From positions 1 to 10,288 of the forward strand of contig LXTK01000122.1 of NCBI GenBank assembly GCA_001643475.1: a stretch of 10,288 nt of DNA. Direction: 5' to 3'. Of the stretch, positions 1 through 6,697 are shown one piece after another (the stretch's first letter is position 1; each line of letters starts with the position of its first letter). Both the position numbers and the translations under genes were made by a program. The notes beneath the pieces are model-generated. The model was given only the letters and a program-made list of their open reading frames with translations. It was not told the origin of the DNA and did no database searches. The stretch is from Proteobacteria bacterium SPGG2 (GTDB lineage Bacteria > Pseudomonadota > Gammaproteobacteria > Acidiferrobacterales > SPGG2).

Positions 1-1284
1 GCCATCGGGGCCTACGACACCGGCGCGATCGATGGCCAGCAGCACCGGTAGATCCTGCACGACTACATCATGAATAAGTTGATCGTAAGCACGCTGTAGG
101 AATGTGGAGTAAATGGCCACGACTGGCTTGAGGCCGTCAGCTGCGAGACCCGCCGCAAAACACACGCTGTGCTGTTCAGCGATACCGACATCAAAATAAC
201 GATCAGGAAAACGCTTCTCAAATTCCACTAGGCCTGACCCCTCGCGCATCGCCGGTGTGATGCCCACGAGACGATCATCCTGTTCAGCCATGTCACATAG
301 CCACTCGCCGAACACTTGTGTGTAGGTCGGCGTACTCTTGGACTTGGCACTGACGATACCAACTTTTGGATCAAACGGAGTGACGCCGTGATACTTAACC
401 GGATCGGCCTCCGCAAGTGCATAGCCTTTGCCCTTGCGTGTTACCACGTGCAGCAAGCGCGGACCTGGTAGTGAACGCAGATTCTTCAGCGTCTTTACCA
501 GGGTCGGCAGGTCATGACCATCGATGGGCCCGAAGTAGTCGAACCCCAATTCCTCAAACAAAGTGCCAGGAATCACCATGCCTTTCACATGCAGCGATGC
601 GCGGTGCGCTAACTTCCACATTGGTTGACTGTGTCGCAGAACTTTTTCTCCGCTGGCACGCATCGTTTGGTAGAATTTGCCGGACAAAATGCGAGCGAGG
701 TATTTCGAAAGTGCGGCGACGTTTGGGGATATGGACATGTCGTTGTGATTCAGGACCACTAACACATTGGACTTAAGATCACCGCCATGATCGAGTGCCT
801 CGTACGCAAGCCCTGCGGTCATGCCACCGTCACCGATGATCGCAACCACTTTTCGATCCTGCTGCTGGTGTGCTGCTGCAATCGCTATGCCCAGGGCTGC
901 GCTGATAGACGTACTGGAGTGACCGGCGCCAAAACTATCATAGGGACTTTCGGTGCGCCGTAAGAACGGTGCCAGACCCCCCTTCTTGCGAATTGTGCAC
1001 AGTCGATCCCGGCGGCCCGTCAAGATTTTATGGGGGTAGGCTTGGTGTCCGACATCCCAAACTAGGCGGTCGTGCGGCGTGTTGAACACATAGTGTAGCG
1101 CGATAGCTAACTCGACCGTACCGAGGCCCGCACCCAGGTGTCCGCCGCACTGTGAAATGGATTCGATCAGGAACTCACGCACTTCGTTGGCGAGCGGCGC
1201 CAATGAAGACTGCGGCAGTCTACGCAAATCCTCTGGCACATCTATTGATTCGAGAATCGGGTAGGCGCTATTTTTAGTTGACAT
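1..1284 (-). CDS. dxs: 1-deoxy-D-xylulose-5-phosphate synthase, N-terminal 428 residues (C-terminus beyond the window)
   Basis: Dxs is a cytoplasmic, thiamine-diphosphate-dependent enzyme that condenses pyruvate and glyceraldehyde 3-phosphate to DXP, the first step of the MEP isoprenoid pathway. I translated the minus strand from the ATG at 1284-1282 and found 428 uninterrupted codons with no frameshift. Visible landmarks are CGGHLGAG with His49, WDVGHQAYPHKILTGRRD (about 75-92), GHSSTSIS (121-128), the ThDP/Mg motif starting GDGG at 151 with NHND at 179-182, PGTLFEELGF (239-248), TPAMREGSGLVEF (342-354), and AEQH with catalytic Glu370. The E. coli enzyme is about 620 residues, so roughly 190 residues (the rest of the transketolase-like domain and the C-terminal domain) lie off the left edge. 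The start matches the family N-terminus, although no strong Shine-Dalgarno sequence precedes it. It is divergent from the hpn genes, and the pairing makes sense because Dxs feeds precursors to hopanoids. Confidence 0.97.
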   Translation of the reverse strand, partial: MSTKNSAYPILESIDVPEDLRRLPQSSLAPLANEVREFLIESISQCGGHLGAGLGTVELAIALHYVFNTPHDRLVWDVGHQAYPHKILTGRRDRLCTIRKKGGLAPFLRRTESPYDSFGAGHSSTSISAALGIAIAAAHQQQDRKVVAIIGDGGMTAGLAYEALDHGGDLKSNVLVVLNHNDMSISPNVAALSKYLARILSGKFYQTMRASGEKVLRHSQPMWKLAHRASLHVKGMVIPGTLFEELGFDYFGPIDGHDLPTLVKTLKNLRSLPGPRLLHVVTRKGKGYALAEADPVKYHGVTPFDPKVGIVSAKSKSTPTYTQVFGEWLCDMAEQDDRLVGITPAMREGSGLVEFEKRFPDRYFDVGIAEQHSVCFAAGLAADGLKPVVAIYSTFLQRAYDQLIHDVVVQDLPVLLAIDRAGVVGPDG

Positions 1285-1412
1285 AGTTCAGTCGCGGTTG
1301 TGTTAGTTTGTGACGCCAGATACGTCCAACTGTGTTGCTGTAGCATGGATGCTACCGTGAGTGCCCGGAATGGCGCTCCACCGCTTGTCGTCCTGACCGA
1401 GTATCGCGTCAG

Positions 1413-1421
1413 ATTATCACA
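1413..1421 (-). promoter_or_regulatory. Possible extended -10 element for dxs
   Basis: Read on the minus strand, this stretch is TGTGATAAT. That is a TGn extension followed by GATAAT, five of six matches to the sigma-70 -10 consensus, lying about 130 bases upstream of the dxs ATG. No good -35 hexamer is found at 16-18 bases, which extended -10 promoters can tolerate. This is pattern matching only. Confidence 0.25.
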
Positions 1422-1659
1422 GATCTCCGTAGACGGTTCTACGCGAGGAACATGACGGTTTAATAACCTCGCTACACGCGGCCCCCCGTGTGTGCCCATA
1501 CTCGTAGCGTTGTGTGACGCCTGGCTAATAAGGCCGCCAGTTCAGCTATGTTATTTTAGTTATGCGCTTATTACCATAGAAAAATTATGTTATTGTTGGC
1601 CGAGACAGAAAGTGATCCAAGTAATACTTTCTTGATTTTGATTGGCGCTTGTTCCGGTC

Positions 1660-1687
1660 TTGTCACCAATAGGGCTAAGCTTAGTAA
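1660..1687 (+). promoter_or_regulatory. Weak candidate sigma-70 promoter for hpnH
   Basis: TTGTCA at 1660-1665 matches five of six bases of the -35 consensus. TAGTAA at 1682-1687, 16 bases downstream, is only a three-of-six -10 match. The pair lies about 85 bases before the hpnH ATG and overlaps the palindrome CTAAGCTTAG (1675-1684), which could be an operator. The weak -10 keeps confidence low. The promoter may instead lie in the A+T-rich stretch near 1550-1600. Confidence 0.2.
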
Positions 1688-1771
1688 TAGACAGCGAGGG
1701 CGAGGGTAGTGTACGTTCGAATGCGTTCCATATTCGCTTAGCGAGTAGGACGGAGGCTTAAAGTTGGTTCC

Positions 1772-2893
1772 ATGAGCGTACCGTTAATCCAAAAGTATCG
1801 AGTCGGCCGCTACATCATGCAACAGAAGTTGCGTGGCGTGCGCCGCTATCCGCTAGTATTGATGTTGGAACCGCTATTTCAATGTAACTTGGCTTGTGCC
1901 GGTTGTGGAAAGATCGATTATCCCGACCAGATCCTTAGGAAGCGACTGAGTGTTGACGAGTGTTTGGCTGCTGTCGATGAGTGTGGCGCACCGATAGTTT
2001 CAATTCCCGGTGGCGAACCGCTGATCCATAAGGACATAACGCGAATTGTCGAAGGTATTGTAGCGCGCCAGAAGTTCGTTTATCTGTGTACTAACGCTCT
2101 CCTGTTGAGGCGTCGTATCGATGAATTCACGCCTTCACCCTATTTGACGTTTTCGGTGCATCTGGATGGCAATCGGGAACGACATGATGCTTCGGTATGT
2201 AGGCGGGGCGTTTTCGATAAGGTTGTCGATGTTGTCAAGTTGGCGCTCAAGAAAGGATTCCGCGTAACCCTAAACTGCACATTATTTCAAGGCGAGTCTG
2301 CAGAAGAAGTTGCTGAGTTTCTGGACTTTGTGATGGATCTTGGGGTGGAGGGCGTTACGATTTCGCCGGGTTACAGTTACCAGCATGCCCCGCAACAAGA
2401 AGTTTTCTTGCAGCGTGCTGCAAGCAAACAGCTCTTTCGCGATATCTTCAAGCTCGGCAACACCCGCAAGTGGCGTTTTAATCAGTCTGGACTTTTTCTC
2501 GATTTTCTTGCTGGTAATCAATCTTACCAATGTACGCCGTGGGGCAATCCCACGCGCAATATCTTCGGCTGGCAGAAGCCGTGCTATCTGTTAGTTGATG
2601 AAGGGTATGCTCAAAGTTTCCAGGCGCTCATGGAAGAGACCGATTGGGATAGTTATGGCACCGGCCGAAATCCTAAGTGTGCGAACTGCATGGTACATTG
2701 CGGATTTGAGCCGACTGCGGTTAACGACACGTTTTCTCATCCCTTCAAGGCGCTGGGTGTATTCTTGCGCGGCCCACGCGTCGAAGGTCCAATGGCCCCC
2801 GAATTGCCCACACGCTATCGCTCGTCGTCTGAACAAGGGCGCGAATCTGAAGTGGAGTCAACGCCCATTTCGAACGAAAATCGTGTGGCCTGA
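1772..2893 (+). CDS. hpnH: HpnH, radical SAM adenosylhopane synthase
   Basis: HpnH joins the 5'-deoxyadenosyl radical of S-adenosylmethionine to diploptene, giving adenosylhopane, the entry step to C35 bacteriohopanepolyols. The 373-residue protein opens with the family's characteristic N-terminus and LEPLFQCNLACAGCGK. In that motif Cys38, Cys42 and Cys45 form the CX3CX2C motif that binds the radical-SAM [4Fe-4S] cluster. GGEP at 80-83 fits the SAM-binding segment, and FSVHLDGNRERHD (127-139) is also typical. The C-terminal part carries Cys254, Cys271 and the CANCMVHCGFEPTAV stretch (303-317), as in HpnH relatives with the DUF3463 region. The final 30 or so residues are polar and probably flexible. 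The ATG is the only possible start, because an in-frame stop lies just upstream. GGAGG (1752-1756) is 15 bases away, a long spacing. The stop abuts the hpnB ATG (TGAATG), implying co-translation. Confidence 0.95.
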   Translation: MSVPLIQKYRVGRYIMQQKLRGVRRYPLVLMLEPLFQCNLACAGCGKIDYPDQILRKRLSVDECLAAVDECGAPIVSIPGGEPLIHKDITRIVEGIVARQKFVYLCTNALLLRRRIDEFTPSPYLTFSVHLDGNRERHDASVCRRGVFDKVVDVVKLALKKGFRVTLNCTLFQGESAEEVAEFLDFVMDLGVEGVTISPGYSYQHAPQQEVFLQRAASKQLFRDIFKLGNTRKWRFNQSGLFLDFLAGNQSYQCTPWGNPTRNIFGWQKPCYLLVDEGYAQSFQALMEETDWDSYGTGRNPKCANCMVHCGFEPTAVNDTFSHPFKALGVFLRGPRVEGPMAPELPTRYRSSSEQGRESEVESTPISNENRVA

Positions 2894-4030
2894 ATGCGGG
2901 AAATCTATCTGGCCTTTTTAGGGGCGTTACCGTGGGTGGGTGTCCTGCTTGCGCCCTGGGGTCCGTGGCGAGTTCGCGAAGTCCTAGACTCGAAGGCTGA
3001 CCCCCAACCTGTCGATCTTAGCGACATCACGGTCCTGATTCCCGCACGCAATGAAGCGGTAACAGTACAGCCGATGCTGAGGGCGTTGGACGCCCAAGGC
3101 ACCGGTATGAAGATCGTGTTGATCGATGATCAATCCGATGACGACACGATACAGTTCGCGCGGGCGGCAACACAGAATCTGCAAATCGTTTCGGTTCATG
3201 CATTGCCGGCGGGCTGGAGTGGAAAATTGTGGGCGCTTGAACAAGGGTATAGGTATGTATATACGCCATTCACGTTGTTGCTAGACGCGGATATTGATCT
3301 CGGCCCGGGTATTCTGGCGGCGCTGCGCGGAAGGATGCAACACGATAACCTTGCGTTGGTTTCACTTATGGCATCGTTACGTATGCAGTCGTTCTGGGAA
3401 AGGTTATTAATGCCCGCGTTTATCTATTTCTTCAAACTGTTGTATCCGTTCCATTTCTCCAATACGCTACATTGCCGGCGAGTAGCCGCGGCGGCTGGTG
3501 GTTGTGTTCTGTTGCGAACTCGGGTGCTTGAAGAGATTGGCGGTTTTCACTCTTTACGTGACGCCTTGATTGATGACTGCGCGCTTGCCGGGCGTGTCAA
3601 ATGGTTGGGCTATCGTACGTGGGTGGGCCTTACCCATAGTGTTCGAAGCCTTCGCGCCTATGACGACCTCGCCGGGATCTGGAACATGGTCGCGCGTTCC
3701 GCCTTTACACAACTGCACTATTCGATTATTAGATTGTTGGCGTGTACTGCGATCTTTGTTATTGCGTTTTGGATTCCGCCCGCGGCGCTGATGCTGCCGG
3801 ACGCAGCCGTGAGAATGGTGGCCGCCACGACCTTGGGCGCTATGATGCTTAGCTACTTGCCGACGTTGCGATTCTACTCGCGCTCACCGGCATGGGCGTT
3901 GGCCATGCCATTGATAGGGACACTCTATCTGGCAATGACATGGACCTCCGCTTTGCGGTATTGGTATGGGCAGGGTTCTAGCTGGAAGGATAGAGTCTAC
4001 ACCAAGACGGTCGATTCTGGTTCCAGCTGA
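2894..4030 (+). CDS. hpnB: HpnB, hopanoid-associated family 2 glycosyltransferase (membrane protein)
   Basis: This 378-residue protein has the architecture of the hopene-associated glycosyltransferase HpnB. A short hydrophobic N-terminal segment (about 5-22) precedes a GT-A fold domain. In that domain ITVLIPARNEA (45-55), VLIDDQSDDDT (75-85) and LLLDADIDLGP (128-138) correspond to the nucleotide-sugar-binding motifs, with Asp131-Ala-Asp133 as the metal-binding DxD. ALIDDCALA (224-232) sits where GT2 enzymes carry the ED catalytic-base motif; here it reads DD (227-228). Several hydrophobic segments follow between about 281 and 352, then a basic tail with WYGQGSSWKDRVY (357-369). It should sit at the inner membrane with its active site in the cytoplasm. 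Sugar donor and acceptor are not shown by the sequence. The name reflects recurrent association with hopanoid loci rather than a proven reaction. It starts immediately after the hpnH stop, with no ribosome binding site of its own evident. Confidence 0.9.
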   Translation: MREIYLAFLGALPWVGVLLAPWGPWRVREVLDSKADPQPVDLSDITVLIPARNEAVTVQPMLRALDAQGTGMKIVLIDDQSDDDTIQFARAATQNLQIVSVHALPAGWSGKLWALEQGYRYVYTPFTLLLDADIDLGPGILAALRGRMQHDNLALVSLMASLRMQSFWERLLMPAFIYFFKLLYPFHFSNTLHCRRVAAAAGGCVLLRTRVLEEIGGFHSLRDALIDDCALAGRVKWLGYRTWVGLTHSVRSLRAYDDLAGIWNMVARSAFTQLHYSIIRLLACTAIFVIAFWIPPAALMLPDAAVRMVAATTLGAMMLSYLPTLRFYSRSPAWALAMPLIGTLYLAMTWTSALRYWYGQGSSWKDRVYTKTVDSGSS

Positions 4031-4095
4031 TAGCATTGCGATTATTGCGTGCTTGGAAGTGCCGTACCGTCGGCTTCCTGATTTCTGGTGATTAA

Positions 4096-4108
4096 CGGCG
4101 CAACGCCG
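4096..4108 (+). other. Small hairpin in the hpnB-hydrolase gap
   Basis: CGGCG and CGCCG form a perfect 5-base-pair stem around a 3-base loop within the 199-base gap after hpnB. No T-run follows, so it is not a classic intrinsic terminator. Transcription may read through into the next gene, or the hairpin may be chance. Nothing else in this gap (4031-4229) looks coding. Confidence 0.3.
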
Positions 4109-4214
4109 AGGCATGTGGTTTGAAAGGCTTGCCGACTGACCGGTCCTGATATTAAAAAGCAATGGGTCTATAGCAAGGTAGCTCGTGGATAGTTGGCTTT
4201 GGATGGCCACTAGC

Positions 4215-4220
4215 AGAGGT
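4215..4220 (+). promoter_or_regulatory. Shine-Dalgarno site supporting the GTG start at 4230
   Basis: AGAGGT lies 9 bases upstream of the GTG codon. It fixes that start, which also gives the protein a complete signal peptide. Confidence 0.55.
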
Positions 4221-4229
4221 ACACACTAG

Positions 4230-5267
4230 GTGAGACAGAAGCGGAGCCGATTTGTCTCGTTATTAACTGCGACAACCCCCTTTTGGCTGAGCAGCATTTC
4301 CAACATCGCCCATGCCGTTGGCGACGAGCAAGTTGCATCGGCCGCACCTACTCTACTCCACGCCGAATTCAGCTACCCGCGGATTCCAATCACCGATGTT
4401 GAATTTACTGAGACGCATGGAGAAACCAAAAAGTATCGTGTCTTCTCTTTGTCGTTTCGATCGAGTGGAGAGAATGGGCAAGTCGGTAATCTCGTAACCG
4501 CCTTGTACTATCAAAGCAAACTGCCGGGAGCAAAGAGGGTTGTCATCGTTCTTCCCATCTGGGGCACGCACACCTACCCGTCTCGGAAAATGACTCAGAG
4601 TCTGCTCAAGTACAGCGACGGACAGATGAATGTATTGCGAATACTGGGTAAGGACTTTCTGTTTGACTGGACGGCCATGGGGTCGGCAACTAGCGAGGCG
4701 GGCCTCATCTCCCTGGCCAGGCGCATGGCGGAAAGAATTCGCACCCATGTTGTTGATATCCGACGATCGATTGACTGGGTTGAAACACAGCCTGATGTCG
4801 ACCCCAATCGAATCGGACTGGTAGGTTTCAGCATAGGTGCGTTCGTAGCTAGTCTCGTGGCTGCGAACGAACCGCGGCTAGCGGCTACCGTGCTAGCAAT
4901 GGGAAGCGCGCACGTTCATGAAATGCTGGCAACATGCTTTGGTCGAGCCAAGGCGGCGAGGGAGGCGATAATGTCTCGATTCGGTTGGACCACGGAGACA
5001 TTGAAAAAGAAGATTGAAAAACCATTGGCGCCGGTTGATCCGGCACGCTTGGCCGGTAGGGTTGATCCAAGCCGCGTGTTAATGTTTGATGCCGAGTATG
5101 ATGAGTGTATGCCCAGCGTCGGCAGGGAGGTCCTGTGGCAGGCTATGGGGCGGCCGAAACGTGTCACCTGGCCATACGGTCACAAGATGTCCTTTATTAT
5201 GATGACCTTTCTTGGCCTAAACCGGATGCGGCACGAGATCTACGATTTTTTGGAAGCGACGCTTTAG
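4230..5267 (+). CDS. Exported alpha/beta hydrolase of unknown substrate
   Basis: The 345-residue product begins at GTG with a basic stretch (RQKRSR), a hydrophobic core (about 8-24) and a likely signal-peptidase site after IAHA (residue 29), so it is probably periplasmic. The mature part looks like an alpha/beta hydrolase. VVIVLPIWGTH (104-114) is consistent with the strand carrying the oxyanion hole. GLVGFSIGAF (196-205) is a GxSxG nucleophile elbow with Ser201. VLMFDAEYDECMP (283-295) offers the acid, probably Asp291 or Asp287. WPYGHKMSF (314-322) supplies the catalytic His318. The set suggests an esterase, lipase, thioesterase or dienelactone-hydrolase-like enzyme. The sequence does not decide the substrate. 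I do not recognise it as a named hpn gene. Its position between hpnB and the phosphatase-like gene, on the same strand, suggests a role in hopanoid or envelope lipid processing. That is inference from context only. Confidence 0.8.
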   Translation: MRQKRSRFVSLLTATTPFWLSSISNIAHAVGDEQVASAAPTLLHAEFSYPRIPITDVEFTETHGETKKYRVFSLSFRSSGENGQVGNLVTALYYQSKLPGAKRVVIVLPIWGTHTYPSRKMTQSLLKYSDGQMNVLRILGKDFLFDWTAMGSATSEAGLISLARRMAERIRTHVVDIRRSIDWVETQPDVDPNRIGLVGFSIGAFVASLVAANEPRLAATVLAMGSAHVHEMLATCFGRAKAAREAIMSRFGWTTETLKKKIEKPLAPVDPARLAGRVDPSRVLMFDAEYDECMPSVGREVLWQAMGRPKRVTWPYGHKMSFIMMTFLGLNRMRHEIYDFLEATL

Positions 5268-5280
5268 GAATTCAATCTAA

Positions 5281-5293
5281 TTTGTCGGACAAA
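5281..5293. repeat. 13-base palindrome TTTGTC-g-GACAAA
   Basis: Two perfect 6-base arms around a single central base lie in the 64-base gap between the two exported hydrolase genes. The loop is too small for an RNA hairpin, so if functional it would be a DNA-binding half-site pair. It could equally be chance. Confidence 0.3.
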
Positions 5294-5331
5294 GTTATCG
5301 AACCTCGCTTAGTGAGTCGGATCCCTGCTGG

Positions 5332-6666
5332 ATGTTGCCTGCAATACTAAAGAGATTGTTTTTTGTGGGTGCGTTGGGGTTCATGAGCAACGCTACCGCC
5401 GACATACGCACGCTGCTCATTGGCATCGATGCAATACCGTATGAAGTCGTGCGTAAGCTCACTGATCCAACGCTGGGAGAGCAAGCCTTGTTCAAAGGCT
5501 TACAAGGTCCAGTTGCGGTCATCAATGCGTTCCCCACCGGCTCGTACGTGGCATGGACCGGGCTGCTACGTCCGCTTGGTGTGGCCAAGGCCTTAGGTTA
5601 CGAGGCCTGCCATTTTGACCGACAGCGAGCGGAACTCCGAGGTTGTTTCAGTTTGACAACGGTGCGAGCCCCGTGGAAGCAAATGTTCGATTGGTATCTG
5701 AAAGGGATTGCGCGCAAGGCGATTGCTTACGGTTGGCCGAAGAAATATAGCGTGTCCGAGATGGAACAAGGATTCGAAGCGTTCGAAGCGTCGGACAAAA
5801 AACTCTTTACTATGTATATCGTGTCTACCGATGGCCTTGGCCATGTCTACGGTCCTGAAGGATTATCCGATTTTCTGAGGAAGCTAGATCAAGGCTTAGC
5901 AGAATTGCGAGAACGCATGCTGGGCGAACCGTTTCGAACAGTGATCGTGTCTGACCACGGTATGGCAGGCGGTGAACCACTAAATAATACTTGGCCTCAA
6001 GCGAGAGACGCGCTGACGAAGGCCGGCTTTCGCGTGGCGCGCTCACTTAGAAACGATAATGATGTTGTTATTGTTAAGTTTGGCCTACTTTCGAGCTTCG
6101 TCCTGTACACGAAAAAGGACATAGAGACGAAGGTCGCATCGGTACTGGTGCCGGTACCCGGCGTCGACCTTTGTGTATTGCCACACGACCAGGGATGGCG
6201 AGTTGCCAGCGCTCGTGGAGATGCTCTGATTCAACGCAAACAGGGTCCGGCGGGTGAACTGTGGTCATATCAAATATTGAGCGGAGATCCGCTGGATTAC
6301 AGCTCTATGGTTGTTGGGTTCAAAGAAAGGGCGGCGGATGAAACTAAGACATGGTTTCCGGACGAGTGGTGGTTCGATGCTAGCAAGGACCACTTTTATC
6401 CCGATGCTCTCTATCGCCTCGCGGAAGGTTTCGCGTTAGTGGAAAATCCAGCCTCGATGCTGTGTTCGAACAGTCCTGGCTATATGTTTGGATCACTGTT
6501 CACCGAGCGTGTAGCGATCCCAACTGTCGGTAGCCTCAAGTGGACACACGGTGCCCTGTACCGAGACGCTACGTTCGGTTTTTTGATGAGTGATATCCCG
6601 GACTGGCCTGTTGTTGATGCGGTACGTTTCGATCGGGCGCTGGTGCCGCTTAAATTTATCGAGTAG
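5332..6666 (+). CDS. Exported alkaline-phosphatase-superfamily phosphodiesterase/phosphatase
   Basis: The 444-residue product has a short signal peptide: Lys7-Arg8, a hydrophobic run at 9-18, and probable cleavage after NATA at 23. It should act outside the cytoplasmic membrane. The rest matches the two-metal alkaline phosphatase superfamily, near type I phosphodiesterase/nucleotide pyrophosphatases. LLIGIDAIPYE (28-38) provides metal ligand Asp33. NAFPTGSYVAWTGLL (65-79) carries the nucleophile, probably Ser71 or a neighbouring Thr. STDGLGH (165-171) provides Asp167 and His171, SDHGM (207-211) provides Asp208 and His209, and WTHGAL (404-409) provides His406. All metal ligands seem present, so it should be active on phosphomonoesters or phosphodiesters. 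The substrate is unknown; phospholipid head groups or a phosphorylated hopanoid intermediate are possible. No clear ribosome binding site precedes the ATG, but this start is needed for a complete signal peptide. The gene follows the hydrolase by 64 bases, consistent with co-expression. Confidence 0.82.
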   Translation: MLPAILKRLFFVGALGFMSNATADIRTLLIGIDAIPYEVVRKLTDPTLGEQALFKGLQGPVAVINAFPTGSYVAWTGLLRPLGVAKALGYEACHFDRQRAELRGCFSLTTVRAPWKQMFDWYLKGIARKAIAYGWPKKYSVSEMEQGFEAFEASDKKLFTMYIVSTDGLGHVYGPEGLSDFLRKLDQGLAELRERMLGEPFRTVIVSDHGMAGGEPLNNTWPQARDALTKAGFRVARSLRNDNDVVIVKFGLLSSFVLYTKKDIETKVASVLVPVPGVDLCVLPHDQGWRVASARGDALIQRKQGPAGELWSYQILSGDPLDYSSMVVGFKERAADETKTWFPDEWWFDASKDHFYPDALYRLAEGFALVENPASMLCSNSPGYMFGSLFTERVAIPTVGSLKWTHGALYRDATFGFLMSDIPDWPVVDAVRFDRALVPLKFIE

Positions 6667-6683
6667 GTACTCCTGTATAGGAT

Positions 6684-6689
6684 AAGGGA
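6684..6689 (+). promoter_or_regulatory. Shine-Dalgarno site for the small ORF before the squalene synthase
   Basis: AAGGGA lies 8 bases upstream of the ATG at 6698. This is better spacing and sequence than anything directly before the ATG at 6852, and it is the main evidence that the 50-codon frame is translated. Confidence 0.45.
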
Positions 6690-6697
6690 ACATTTCA

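Larger units (their letters stand above)
1285..1771. other. Divergent non-coding region between dxs and hpnH
   Basis: This 487-base stretch separates the dxs and hpnH starts and should hold the promoters for both directions. I see no convincing gene. The open frames crossing it lack ribosome binding sites and family resemblance. Its middle (about 1545-1600) is clearly A+T-richer than its surroundings and holds two copies of TATGTTATT (1547-1555 and 1586-1594). A perfect 10-base palindrome, CTAAGCTTAG, lies at 1675-1684. A GGAGG at 1752-1756 is the likely hpnH ribosome binding site, although its 15-base spacing to the ATG is long. No rho-independent terminator or tRNA is apparent. Confidence 0.6.

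Noticed and set aside
417..776. Plus-strand open frame of 119 codons
   Set aside because: It is antisense to well-conserved dxs sequence and its translation has no recognisable domain, so it is a shadow of dxs.
1..1284. Possible frameshift or pseudogene in dxs
   Set aside because: Codon-by-codon translation is open throughout and residues His49 and Glu370 keep E. coli numbering; the gene is only cut by the window edge.
1345..1455. 36-codon plus-strand frame in the dxs-hpnH intergenic region
   Set aside because: No ribosome binding site precedes the ATG and the peptide resembles nothing known; its length is expected by chance.
1242..1499. Minus-strand 85-codon frame overlapping the dxs start
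   Set aside because: It overlaps the conserved dxs N-terminus in another frame, and shows no domain or membrane segment.
1714..1724. GTTCGAATG, resembling a tRNA T-loop
   Set aside because: The flanking bases do not form a T-arm stem and no acceptor or anticodon arm is present.
4096..4108. Intrinsic terminator after hpnB
   Set aside because: The hairpin has only five base pairs and no following T-run, so it is listed only as a small hairpin.
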